NCBI GenBank assembly: GCA_018710785.1
Contig: DVJD01000080.1
Coordinates: 1 to 64,000, forward strand
Length of the DNA stretch: 64,000 bases
Source of the DNA: Candidatus Fimimorpha excrementavium
GTDB taxonomy: Bacteria; Bacillota; Clostridia; Lachnospirales; Lachnospiraceae
Reading direction: 5' to 3'
This document shows positions 26,427-34,580 of this stretch, piece after piece. Numbering within the stretch: the first letter of the stretch is position 1; each line of letters opens with the position of its first letter. The notes under the pieces were generated by a model. That model worked only from the letters and a program-made list of their open reading frames with translations. It was not told the DNA's origin and made no database searches. The position numbers and the translations under genes were made by a program.

Positions 26427-27845
26427 ATGAAGTACGACGTTATTATAATCGGCGCTGGTCCATCGGGGATTTTCTGTGCCTATGAACTGAAACGCCAGAG
26501 ACCGGAAATGAAGATTTTGATGATTGAAAAGGGGCGGTCCATAGAAAAGAGGCAGTGCCCGAAACGGGTGACAAAAAAATGTGTCGGATGTAAGCCCTGT
26601 TCCATTACCACCGGTTTTGCCGGGGCAGGAGCCTTTTCAGACGGAAAACTTTCTCTGTCTCCGGATGTGGGAGGAAATCTCCCCGAAATCCTGGGATATG
26701 ACGAGACGGTTTCTTTGCTGAAAGAATCCGACCAGATTTACCTGGACTTCGGCGCGGATAAAAATGTTTATGGAATTGACAAAGAGAAAGAAATAAGAGA
26801 AATTCGAAAAAAGGCCATCACTGCCAATTTAAAGTTAATCGAATGCCCGATCCGCCATCTTGGCACGGAAGAGGGGTATAAGATTTACGAAAAAATGCAG
26901 CATCATCTGGAAGAGGCCGGGGTGGAATTGAAGTTTCTGACCATGGTGGAAGAGATTCTGATTGAAGATGGACAAGCCGTCGGTGTCAGAACGGACCGCC
27001 AGGAGTGTTTCTACGCGGACGAGATTGTGGCCGCGGTTGGAAGAGAGGGGGCCGATTGGTTCAGCCATGTCTGCCGGAATCATGATATAGAGACGAAAGT
27101 GGGAACGGTTGATATCGGCGTCCGGGTAGAAGTCCGGGATGAGGTGATGGAGTTTTTAAATAAGAATTTGTATGAGGCAAAACTTGTTTATCATACACCG
27201 ACTTTTGACGATAAAGTGCGCACATTCTGCACCAACCCTTCCGGAGAGGTGGCGACGGAATACTATGAGGACGGACTGGCTGTTGTGAACGGACATGCCT
27301 ATAAATCAAAGGAGTATAAGACCCAGAATACGAATTTTGCCCTTTTGGTATCCAAGAATTTCACAAAACCCTTCAAATCCCCCATTGAATACGGGAAGAA
27401 AATTGCGCAGCTGAGCAACATGCTCTGTGACGGAAAAATACTGGTTCAGACCTTCGGCGATTTCAAGAGAGGACGGAGAACAACGGAAGAACGCCTTTGC
27501 AGAAATAATCTGATTCCCACACTGAAAGATGCGGTGCCGGGAGACCTGTCCCTTGTATTTCCGCACAGAATTATGGTGGATATTGAGGAGATGCTGATGG
27601 CGCTGGATAAGGTGACGCCCGGGATTGCCAGCGATGAGACTCTTTTGTATGGGGTAGAGGTGAAATTTTACTCCAATAAAGTGGTGGTGGACAGAGATTT
27701 CTGCACCAGCATCAAAGGGCTTCGGGCCATCGGAGACGGAGCTTCAGTGACCAGAGGGCTTCAGCAGGCATCGGCAAACGGACTGAGTGTGGCCAGGAGT
27801 ATTCTGAAGGGGATGGAAGAGCGGAGAAAGTGTGAAGGCGTATGA
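26427..27845 (+). CDS. FAD-dependent dehydrogenase, COG2509 family
   Basis: This 472-residue flavoprotein begins with a Rossmann FAD site (IIIGAGPSGIFCAYEL) and an acidic strand end (MIEKG). It contains GFAGAGAFSDGKLSL, which is typical of the COG2509 family, and ends IGDGASVTRGLQQASANGLSVA, the second FAD contact. Cys residues at 44, 52, 55 and 58 (C-x7-C-x2-C-x2-C) may bind a metal or iron-sulfur cluster. The substrate is unknown. It lies 51 bases before mutY and is probably co-transcribed with it. Confidence 0.88.
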   Translation: MKYDVIIIGAGPSGIFCAYELKRQRPEMKILMIEKGRSIEKRQCPKRVTKKCVGCKPCSITTGFAGAGAFSDGKLSLSPDVGGNLPEILGYDETVSLLKESDQIYLDFGADKNVYGIDKEKEIREIRKKAITANLKLIECPIRHLGTEEGYKIYEKMQHHLEEAGVELKFLTMVEEILIEDGQAVGVRTDRQECFYADEIVAAVGREGADWFSHVCRNHDIETKVGTVDIGVRVEVRDEVMEFLNKNLYEAKLVYHTPTFDDKVRTFCTNPSGEVATEYYEDGLAVVNGHAYKSKEYKTQNTNFALLVSKNFTKPFKSPIEYGKKIAQLSNMLCDGKILVQTFGDFKRGRRTTEERLCRNNLIPTLKDAVPGDLSLVFPHRIMVDIEEMLMALDKVTPGIASDETLLYGVEVKFYSNKVVVDRDFCTSIKGLRAIGDGASVTRGLQQASANGLSVARSILKGMEERRKCEGV

Positions 27846-27896
27846 CAGAAGCGCGGAAAAGTAAGAATTACAGAACGAGATAAGACGGAGAATAGG

Positions 27897-29048
27897 ATGG
27901 AATTATACAGAGAGCTGCAGCTATATGAAGGGGAGGAGTCTCGGTATACGTATGAAGAACGGATCCGGGTGATGATGGAGCCATTGATGAATTGGTATGA
28001 AACGAATGCCAGGGTGCTGCCCTGGAGGACGAATCCAGAGCCTTATTGGGTCTGGGTGTCGGAGATCATGCTTCAGCAGACCAGGGTGGAAGCGGTCAAA
28101 CCGTATTTTGCCCGGTTTATGGAGACTTTTCCCCGGATTCAGGATCTGGCGGCTGCAGAAGATGATGTGCTGATGAAAATCTGGGAGGGACTGGGATATT
28201 ATTCCAGAGCCAGAAACTTGAAGAAGGCGGCTCAGGTCTGTGTGGAACTATATGGCAAAGAGCTGCCGGATACGTATGAAGCTCTCCTTAAGCTCCCCGG
28301 CGTGGGAAGTTATACGGCCGGTGCCGTGGCTTCCATCGCCTACGGAAAGATGGTACCGGCGGTGGATGGCAATGTCCTTCGGGTGATTTCAAGGCTGGGA
28401 GAACGGACGGATGATATCGGCAAACAATCGGTAAAAAAACAGATGGAAGCGGATTTGAAGGCAGCCATGGAGGATGTGCTGGAAAAAAAGGGCAAGGAAA
28501 AAAATTATCCCGGCATGTTAAATCAGGCATTGATGGAACTGGGAGCCTGTGTCTGTCTGCCCAACGGGGAACCCAAATGCGCGGTGTGTCCCTGGGAGGG
28601 AATCTGCCTGGCCCACAGGCACAACCGGACCGATACGATTCCGGTGAAAGCCAAGAAAAAGCCCAGGCGCGTCGAAGAGCGGACCGTGTTTGTCGTACGT
28701 CTGGGGGGACGAACGCTCCTGAAAAGAAGGCCGGAGACAGGCCTTTTGGCCGGATTGTATGAGCTTCCGGGAACCGAGGGCCATTTGAGCGAAGAGGAGG
28801 CCGCGCAGTATTGGGAGAATAGCCTTTCCTGCCGTGCAAAGGTCCGTCCCCTGCCGGATGGAAAGCATATTTTCAGCCATATTGAATGGCATATGAAGGC
28901 ATATGAAGTTTTTCTGGAAGAAGAGACGGATCAGGCAGCCTTGGTGAAAGAAGGGGAGGAAGACTGGATTTTTGCCTCCAGAGAAGAACTGCAGACGGTC
29001 TATGCGCTGCCCAGTGCGTTCCAGCCGTGGAAAAAATTTTTAAAATAA
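27897..29048 (+). CDS. mutY: A/G-specific adenine DNA glycosylase MutY
   Basis: This 383-residue repair enzyme removes adenine mispaired with 8-oxoguanine. It has WVSEIMLQQTRV (catalytic Glu), the helix-hairpin-helix LPGVGSYTAGAVAS and the catalytic Asp in VPAVDGNVLRV. The [4Fe-4S] loop here is C-x7-C-x2-C-x5-C, one residue longer than the usual C-x6 first gap. A C-terminal NUDIX-like domain (about 255-380) recognises 8-oxoG. It begins with a 25-residue charged extension, and Met26 (27972) is a possible alternative start. Confidence 0.95.
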   Translation: MELYRELQLYEGEESRYTYEERIRVMMEPLMNWYETNARVLPWRTNPEPYWVWVSEIMLQQTRVEAVKPYFARFMETFPRIQDLAAAEDDVLMKIWEGLGYYSRARNLKKAAQVCVELYGKELPDTYEALLKLPGVGSYTAGAVASIAYGKMVPAVDGNVLRVISRLGERTDDIGKQSVKKQMEADLKAAMEDVLEKKGKEKNYPGMLNQALMELGACVCLPNGEPKCAVCPWEGICLAHRHNRTDTIPVKAKKKPRRVEERTVFVVRLGGRTLLKRRPETGLLAGLYELPGTEGHLSEEEAAQYWENSLSCRAKVRPLPDGKHIFSHIEWHMKAYEVFLEEETDQAALVKEGEEDWIFASREELQTVYALPSAFQPWKKFLK

Positions 29049-29059
29049 GAAAAGATAAG

Positions 29060-29134
29060 AAAACCTCCGGTTTTTCCGGCATATAATACACCAAATACAG
29101 TTTTGGTACAGTCGCCGGAAATAGGGAGGTTTTT
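29060..29134 (+). promoter_or_regulatory. Long hairpin that covers the AGCS ribosome binding site
   Basis: AAAACCTCC and CCGGC (29060-29080) pair with GCCGG and GGAGGTTTT (29113-29134) around a 32-base loop. The 3' arm contains the GGAGGT ribosome binding site of the AGCS gene and a T-run before its ATG at 29136. It could act as the mutY terminator, as a translational lock on the symporter, or both. Confidence 0.6.
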
Positions 29135-29135
29135 T

Positions 29136-30554
29136 ATGTGGTTGACGGATTTTCTTTGGAAACTAAATGGATGGGTGGGAGATTTTGTATGGGGTCCGAT
29201 TATGATAGGGGTCTTTTTAATGGAGGGAATGTGGTTTCAGATTAAGACAGCATTTTTACCGGTTTGGAAATGGAAACTGTGGATGAGAAAAACGATTCTG
29301 GCGGCCTTTTTTGAGAAGGAAGTCCATGAATCCAAGGAAAAGGGAACCCTCTCCCAATTCCAGTCGGTCTGCACAGCTCTGGCGGCCACCATCGGGACCG
29401 GAAATATCGCCGGAGTGGCGACGGCCATCACGGCAGGAGGTCCCGGCGCGGTATTCTGGATGTGGCTTTCCGCTGTGATAGGTATGGCAACCACCTATGC
29501 GGAGAATCTTTTGGGCATCAAATACAGGTATAAAGATAAAGATGGCAATTATGTGGGCGGCGCCATGGTTTATATGGAACGGGGATGCAGGATGAAATGG
29601 ATGGCCGTGCTGTTTGCTTTTTTCTGTATGCTGTCTTCCCTGGGCATGGGCAATATGACCCAGGCCAATTCCGTTTCCAGGGCTCTGGAAGCTGCCTTTT
29701 CCATACCTCTTCCTGTGACAGGGATTGTGATGGCCGTCCTTATCGGCATTCTGATCCTGGGTGGAATCGGCAGGATCGCCAAGGTAACGGAAAAGATGGT
29801 TCCGCTCATGGGACTGGCATTTATCGTGGGAACCGTTATGGTGATCGGTGTCCATTACAGGGCGATTCCAGAGGCACTTTCCAGCATATTCAGAGAGGCA
29901 TTTTCCTTCCGGGCCGGAGTGAGCGGTGTGGCCGGATATGGGATCGCCGCAGCCATGCGGATGGGTATTTCCAGGGGGATTTTTACCAATGAAGCAGGCC
30001 TTGGCACATCCGTTATGGTAAACGCCGTATCCGACGTAAAAGAACCGGCGGAACAGGGAATGTGGGCCATTTTCACAGTTTTTGTCGATACCATCGTCAT
30101 GTGTACACTGACTGCTTTGGCGATTCTGGTCTCCGGGGTATACGATCCGGAAGTATACGGGGCTGCCCTTGGAACGGAAGCCTTTGGCGCATTGCCGGAC
30201 GGAGCGGTGCTGACCGGCCAGGCCTTTGCCTCCGCTTTCGGAAAACAGGGAGCCAACTTTGTGGCCATATCCATCGCCGTGTTCGCTTTTGCCACACTGC
30301 TGGCATGGTCCTATTATGGAGAAAAATCGGCGGAGTACATATGGGGAAAAAAGGCGATCCCCGTGTTTCAGCTGCTCTTCATCGCATCCATTTATATTGG
30401 CAGCATTATGAAGCTGACGGTGGTATGGGAGCTGTCTGACACCTTCAATGGTCTGATGGCCATTCCCAATCTGATCGCCCTGGCCATGCTGTGGCCGGAA
30501 GTGGCAAAGGAGACAAGAACGTATATGCAAAAAAAGTCGAATGGTGTAAAATGA
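29136..30554 (+). CDS. Alanine/glycine:cation symporter (AGCS family)
   Basis: This 472-residue sodium- or proton-coupled amino acid importer has about 11 helices. Family landmarks are LSQFQSVCTALAATIGTGNIAGVATAI, GGPGAVFWMWLSAVIGMATTYAE, GGAMVYMERG and NEAGLGTSVMVNAVSD. AGCS members take up alanine or glycine. The start at 29136 follows GGGAGG directly. That ribosome binding site lies in the 3' arm of a long hairpin, so synthesis may be regulated by RNA structure. It is monocistronic. Confidence 0.93.
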   Translation: MWLTDFLWKLNGWVGDFVWGPIMIGVFLMEGMWFQIKTAFLPVWKWKLWMRKTILAAFFEKEVHESKEKGTLSQFQSVCTALAATIGTGNIAGVATAITAGGPGAVFWMWLSAVIGMATTYAENLLGIKYRYKDKDGNYVGGAMVYMERGCRMKWMAVLFAFFCMLSSLGMGNMTQANSVSRALEAAFSIPLPVTGIVMAVLIGILILGGIGRIAKVTEKMVPLMGLAFIVGTVMVIGVHYRAIPEALSSIFREAFSFRAGVSGVAGYGIAAAMRMGISRGIFTNEAGLGTSVMVNAVSDVKEPAEQGMWAIFTVFVDTIVMCTLTALAILVSGVYDPEVYGAALGTEAFGALPDGAVLTGQAFASAFGKQGANFVAISIAVFAFATLLAWSYYGEKSAEYIWGKKAIPVFQLLFIASIYIGSIMKLTVVWELSDTFNGLMAIPNLIALAMLWPEVAKETRTYMQKKSNGVK

Positions 30555-30605
30555 TGAAAAATCCTGCGATATGAACAAAAAAGTTAGCCAATTAAACAAA
30601 AGCGA

Positions 30606-30634
30606 TTGACGAAAATTCGATTAGCAGTTACAAT
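30606..30634 (+). promoter_or_regulatory. Promoter of glgB
   Basis: TTGACG (30606-30611) and TACAAT (30629-30634) are separated by 17 bases, 55 bases before the chosen start. Confidence 0.8.
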
Positions 30635-30688
30635 AATCATGTACAATCAATTCATGGAATTTTCCTGAATTAAGAAAGGATGACAGGT

Positions 30689-32695
30689 ATGGGGTACAAG
30701 ATCATTGAGATTGACAGTTTGTTAAAGAATTACGAAAGCGACATCAATTTAAGGATGGACAGTTACAAGAAGAAAAAAAAGGAGCTGCTTTCGAATGGGC
30801 AGACACTGCCTGAATTTGCCAATGGATACGAGTACTTTGGTATCCATCGAATTCGCGGAGGCTGGGTCTACCGGGAGTGGGCACCGGCTGCCGATGCAAT
30901 GTACCTGATGGGAGATTTTAATGACTGGAATAAGACCTCTCATCCTATGGAAAAGCTCGATCATGGTGTATTTGAGATTACCTTAAAGACAAAAGACCTC
31001 TGGCATGGCTGCCGTGTGAAGGCGGTTGTGGTAAACGGGGACCGTGTGCTGGAGCGCATTCCTCTTTATGCCACCAGGGTGGAACAGGATCCGCAGACCT
31101 ATCTCTGGACAGGGGTGGTATGGCATCCGAAGAAAAATTACCAATGGAAGGATGAGGGATTCAAGGCAGAGAAAACACCGTATATATACGAGTGCCATAT
31201 CGGAATGGCTCAGGAAAAGTATGGAGTTGGGACGTACAAAGAATTTAAGGACAATGTACTTCCTCGGATCAAGGATCTGGGTTATAATGCGATTCAGATT
31301 ATGGCAGTTATGGAGCACCCCTATTATGGCTCATTCGGCTATCAGGTGTCCAATTTCTATGCGGCTTCTTCCCGGTTTGGCAAACCGGAGGATCTGAAAG
31401 AACTGATTGATACGGCCCATCAGATGGGAATCCAGGTGCTTTTGGATGTGGTTCATTCCCATGCCGTGAAGAATACCAATGAGGGAATCAATGAGTTCGA
31501 CGGAACCGTGGAACAGTTTTTCCATACCGGCAAGATGGGCGAGCATTCCGCATGGGATACCAAATTGTTCAATTACGGGAAAAATGAAGTCCTGTATTTC
31601 CTGCTGTCCAATTTGAAATATTGGATGACAGAATATCATTTTGACGGATTCCGTTTTGACGGTGTGACTTCCATGATTTATCACGACCATGGTCTGGGAA
31701 CCAGCTTTGATAATTACGACAAGTATTTCTCCATGAATACGGACATTGAAGCTCTGACCTACCTGACTTTGGCCAATGATCTGATTCATCAAATGAATAA
31801 GAGGGCGATCACCATCGCAGAGGATATGTCCGGTATGCCTGGAATGTGCATCCCCATAAAAGACGGCGGTGTGGGATTTGATTACCGTCTCTCCATGGGC
31901 GTGCCGGATCTCTGGATCAAGATGCTGAAGGAGGTACCGGATGAAGACTGGGATATGTGGAGACTCTGGTATGAGCTGACAGGGAGACGGCCGAAGGAAA
32001 AGGTAATCGGATATGCCGAATCCCATGATCAGGCTCTGGTGGGCGACAAGACGATTATGTTCCGCCTGTGTGATCAGGAAATGTACTGGAGCATGGAAAA
32101 AAAGGCGCAGAATATGATCATCGACCGCGGTATCGCTCTGCATAAGATGATTCGTCTGATTACACTGACTCTGGCAGGAGAAGGATATCTGAATTTCATG
32201 GGAAATGAATTCGGCCATCCGGAGTGGATTGACTTCCCGAGACAGGGAAATAACTGGAGCTACCATTACTGCAGACGTCAGTGGAGTCTGGTGGATAATC
32301 CGGACCTGAAATATGAATGGCTGAACAATTTTGACAGGGCAATGATTGCCATGACCAAAAAGGAAAAAACACTGACCGCTGAGAATGTACATAACTTGTG
32401 GGTACATCAGGGTGATAAGGTCATGGTTTATGAAAAAGGAAATGATATCTATGTCATGAATTTCCACCCCAACCGTTCCTTCCGCGGGTACTTTATCCCG
32501 GTGACGGAACCAGGGGAATATAAAGTGATTCTTTCCACAGACGAAAAGCAGTTTGGAGGGCAGGAACGAGTGTCAAAGACGTATGTATATAAGACAGAGG
32601 AGCTGCCTGACGGAAGATGCGGCTTTCTGCTCTATACGCCAAGCCGTACAGCGATCGTTTTGAAGAAAATGAAGGGAAAGAGCAGCAAAAAATAA
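30689..32695 (+). CDS. glgB: 1,4-alpha-glucan branching enzyme (eukaryotic-type)
   Basis: This 668-residue GH13 enzyme makes alpha-1,6 branches in glycogen. An N-terminal CBM48 module (about 45-135) is followed by a catalytic barrel with DVVHSHAVKN, GFRFDGVTSM (nucleophile Asp near 325), AEDMSGMPG (acid Glu near 378) and ESHDQALVGDKT, and a C-terminal beta domain. The DGVTSMIYHDHG region and overall length resemble the eukaryotic-type GH13_8 subgroup rather than the E. coli-type GlgB. It stands alone with its own promoter and terminator, with no other glg gene nearby. ATG 30689 has better spacing from AAAGG than ATG 30680. Confidence 0.93.
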   Translation: MGYKIIEIDSLLKNYESDINLRMDSYKKKKKELLSNGQTLPEFANGYEYFGIHRIRGGWVYREWAPAADAMYLMGDFNDWNKTSHPMEKLDHGVFEITLKTKDLWHGCRVKAVVVNGDRVLERIPLYATRVEQDPQTYLWTGVVWHPKKNYQWKDEGFKAEKTPYIYECHIGMAQEKYGVGTYKEFKDNVLPRIKDLGYNAIQIMAVMEHPYYGSFGYQVSNFYAASSRFGKPEDLKELIDTAHQMGIQVLLDVVHSHAVKNTNEGINEFDGTVEQFFHTGKMGEHSAWDTKLFNYGKNEVLYFLLSNLKYWMTEYHFDGFRFDGVTSMIYHDHGLGTSFDNYDKYFSMNTDIEALTYLTLANDLIHQMNKRAITIAEDMSGMPGMCIPIKDGGVGFDYRLSMGVPDLWIKMLKEVPDEDWDMWRLWYELTGRRPKEKVIGYAESHDQALVGDKTIMFRLCDQEMYWSMEKKAQNMIIDRGIALHKMIRLITLTLAGEGYLNFMGNEFGHPEWIDFPRQGNNWSYHYCRRQWSLVDNPDLKYEWLNNFDRAMIAMTKKEKTLTAENVHNLWVHQGDKVMVYEKGNDIYVMNFHPNRSFRGYFIPVTEPGEYKVILSTDEKQFGGQERVSKTYVYKTEELPDGRCGFLLYTPSRTAIVLKKMKGKSSKK

Positions 32696-32730
32696 GGGGT
32701 AGAAAAACTCTCTGTGAAACAGATGGAAAC

Positions 32731-32760
32731 AAAAACCGGCGGTTTACCGCCGGTTTTTTT
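32731..32760. terminator. Bidirectional rho-independent terminator between glgB and coaX
   Basis: AAAAACCGGCGG and CCGCCGGTTTTTTT form a GC-rich stem with a TTTA loop. It has T-runs on both strands, so it serves both convergent transcripts. The coaX stop codon (32744-32746) lies inside its loop. Confidence 0.95.
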
Positions 32761-33511
32761 GATATAAAACAGAAAGTCCTTTCAATAACAGTTCTCCGTC
32801 ATAGATAATTTTATGCCTGCAGTGGGGGATGATAAAACGGGAAAGGCCCCCTGTGGCAACCACTGTGACATCCCCTTCCAATTCGTCTGATATCCGATCG
32901 ATCATACCGTCGATCAGAGAAGCGTTTCCGAAAATGACTCCGCTTTTCATACTGTCGACGGTGTTTGTGCAGATGGTTGCTTTCGGCGCTTCCAGACTGA
33001 TTTTGGGAAGCTGTGAGGTGTTCTGTGTCAGAGAATCCAGAGATACTTTGACACCCGGAATGATGACGCCGCCCAGATAACTGCCTTCATGGTCGATGGC
33101 GGAGATGGTGGTGGCTGTCCCCATGTCAAAAATAATCAAGGGAGCAGGATAGTGATAGATGGCAGCCACGGCGTCAACCACCCGGTCAGAACCCAGGGCT
33201 GCCGGATTGTCCACTTTCAGATTAAGCCCTGTCTTCAGGCCCGGCCCAACCTGTAAAATGGTCTTTCCAAGGATTTTTTCCGCTGCCTTTTTTACAGTGC
33301 TGGAAATCGGGGGAACAACGGAGGAAAGAATACCGCCCTCCAGACGGGATGGATCGATGCGGCTGATGTCCAGTATATTTTTTATGGCGATGGCATATTC
33401 GACTTCTGTCTGGCTGTGATTGGTGGAAAGACGCTCCTCCACAAGGACGCGCTGCTTTTCCAGGATTCCGATTACGATGTTGGAATTTCCAATGTCAATG
33501 GCTAAAATCAT
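32744..33511 (-). CDS. coaX: Type III pantothenate kinase, catalytically intact copy
   Basis: This 255-residue enzyme phosphorylates pantothenate, the first step to coenzyme A. It keeps Asp6 of the phosphate motif (AIDIGNSN), Asp109-Arg110 (GSDRVVDAV) and Asp129 (FDMGTATT), which correspond to the conserved residues of the T. maritima enzyme. It overlaps the upstream paralogue by 4 bases (33508-33511), so the two are translationally coupled. The stop lies inside the shared terminator. Type III enzymes are dimers with the active site at the interface. Confidence 0.93.
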   Translation of the reverse strand: MILAIDIGNSNIVIGILEKQRVLVEERLSTNHSQTEVEYAIAIKNILDISRIDPSRLEGGILSSVVPPISSTVKKAAEKILGKTILQVGPGLKTGLNLKVDNPAALGSDRVVDAVAAIYHYPAPLIIFDMGTATTISAIDHEGSYLGGVIIPGVKVSLDSLTQNTSQLPKISLEAPKATICTNTVDSMKSGVIFGNASLIDGMIDRISDELEGDVTVVATGGLSRFIIPHCRHKIIYDGELLLKGLSVLYQKNRR

Positions 33512-34323
33512 TTCCCCTCTCCTTTCTGGGCGGCAGACTTTTCCGAATGGGAACAGCGGCCGCTGTTCTTTTCATATATGGACAAGAGCCCCTTGAGCAT
33601 AAGCGTATCATCATACAGGATTTTATGGCGGCAGTAGGGAGAGATAAAGCGGGCGATTTTTCCGGTGGAAACGACGGTGGCGGGGCTGCCAAGCTCTTCT
33701 TCCATCCGCTCGATCATACCGTCCAGCATGGAGGCAGTGCCATACACGGCGCCGCTCTGCATACAGGCGACGGTGTTTTTTCCAATGGTGTGTTCCGGCG
33801 CTTCCAGACTGATTTTGGGAAGCTGGGAAGTGCGGACGGCCAGATAATCCAGGGCACTGTTCAGCCCGGGAATGATGACGCCTCCGGCATAGCAGCCCTT
33901 CTGGTTGATTACGGAGATGGAGGTGGCTGTCCCCATGTCAATGATGATAATGGGAAGAGGGTAGGATTCCATGGCGCCCACAGCGTTGACCACCATATTG
34001 CTGCCAAGCTGGGCCGGATTATCAATCTGAATATTTAAGCCGTTTTTCAAGCCGGGCCCCACTAGACGCACATCCTTTTGGATAATCTTGATGGCCGATT
34101 GGCGTATGATTTCGGAAAGCGGCGGTACGACGGAAGACACGATGCCTCCCTCGATATGTTCGGGAGAAATTTGGTAAAGCTCCATTATATTTTTTAGAGA
34201 AATGGCATACTCCAATTCTGTTTTATTCAGCTGGGTGGAGATCCGCTCAATGAAATACGTTTGTTTTCGGTCAATACATCCGACTGTGACATTGGTATTG
34301 CCGACATTGATGGCCAGGATCAT
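33508..34323 (-). CDS. Type III pantothenate kinase paralogue with lost catalytic residues
   Basis: This 271-residue protein is clearly a CoaX paralogue and aligns with the downstream copy without gaps over about 130 residues. At the key sites it has Asn6 (AINVGNTN), Asn109-Met110 (GSNMVVNAV) and Asn113, where the intact copy has Asp6, Asp109-Arg110 and Asp113. Asp129 (IDMGTATS) is kept. It also has a 15-residue charged C-terminal extension. Loss of these residues predicts little or no kinase activity, so a regulatory or heterodimer role with the downstream CoaX is an inference. The start at 34323 follows AAAAAGGAGG. Confidence 0.88.
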   Translation of the reverse strand: MILAINVGNTNVTVGCIDRKQTYFIERISTQLNKTELEYAISLKNIMELYQISPEHIEGGIVSSVVPPLSEIIRQSAIKIIQKDVRLVGPGLKNGLNIQIDNPAQLGSNMVVNAVGAMESYPLPIIIIDMGTATSISVINQKGCYAGGVIIPGLNSALDYLAVRTSQLPKISLEAPEHTIGKNTVACMQSGAVYGTASMLDGMIERMEEELGSPATVVSTGKIARFISPYCRHKILYDDTLMLKGLLSIYEKNSGRCSHSEKSAAQKGEGK

Positions 34324-34405
34324 GTAAATACCTCCTTTTTCTGGGCACTGCCCGCAGGATATGATATGGCAATATCCGGCGCACAGCCCGGTTTGGGTCA
34401 AATGC

Positions 34406-34434
34406 ATTATACTATGGGAGAGGGAAAAAAGCAA
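34406..34434 (-). promoter_or_regulatory. Promoter of the coaX pair
   Basis: On the minus strand TTGCTT (34429-34434) and TATAAT (34406-34411) are 17 bases apart. It gives a leader of about 75 bases before the paralogue's start, containing a small hairpin (CTGCGGGCAGTGCCCAG). Confidence 0.7.
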
Positions 34435-34482
34435 CGAAAACCAGGACGGCTTCAGGATGTCCTGGGACAGCTTCGGTAAGTC

Positions 34483-34511
34483 TTTACATTCCCGGTCATA
34501 TATAGTATGAT
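34483..34511 (+). promoter_or_regulatory. Promoter of coaBC
   Basis: TTTACA (34483-34488) and TATGAT (34506-34511) are 17 bases apart, 69 bases before the coaBC start. It is divergent from the coaX promoter, 48 bases away from it. Confidence 0.75.
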
Positions 34512-34580
34512 GAAAAAAAGGATTGCGAATATCCGTTTGATTGAAATAGCCTGGAAATAACAGGGCAGTGGGAGGAACGT

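Noticed and set aside
29256-30599. 447-codon open frame on the minus strand
   Set aside because: It is an antisense shadow of the AGCS symporter gene, without a ribosome binding site or recognisable domain.
31331-32467. 378-codon open frame on the minus strand
   Set aside because: It lies opposite glgB, and its His/Gln-rich, domain-free translation is typical of antisense frames.
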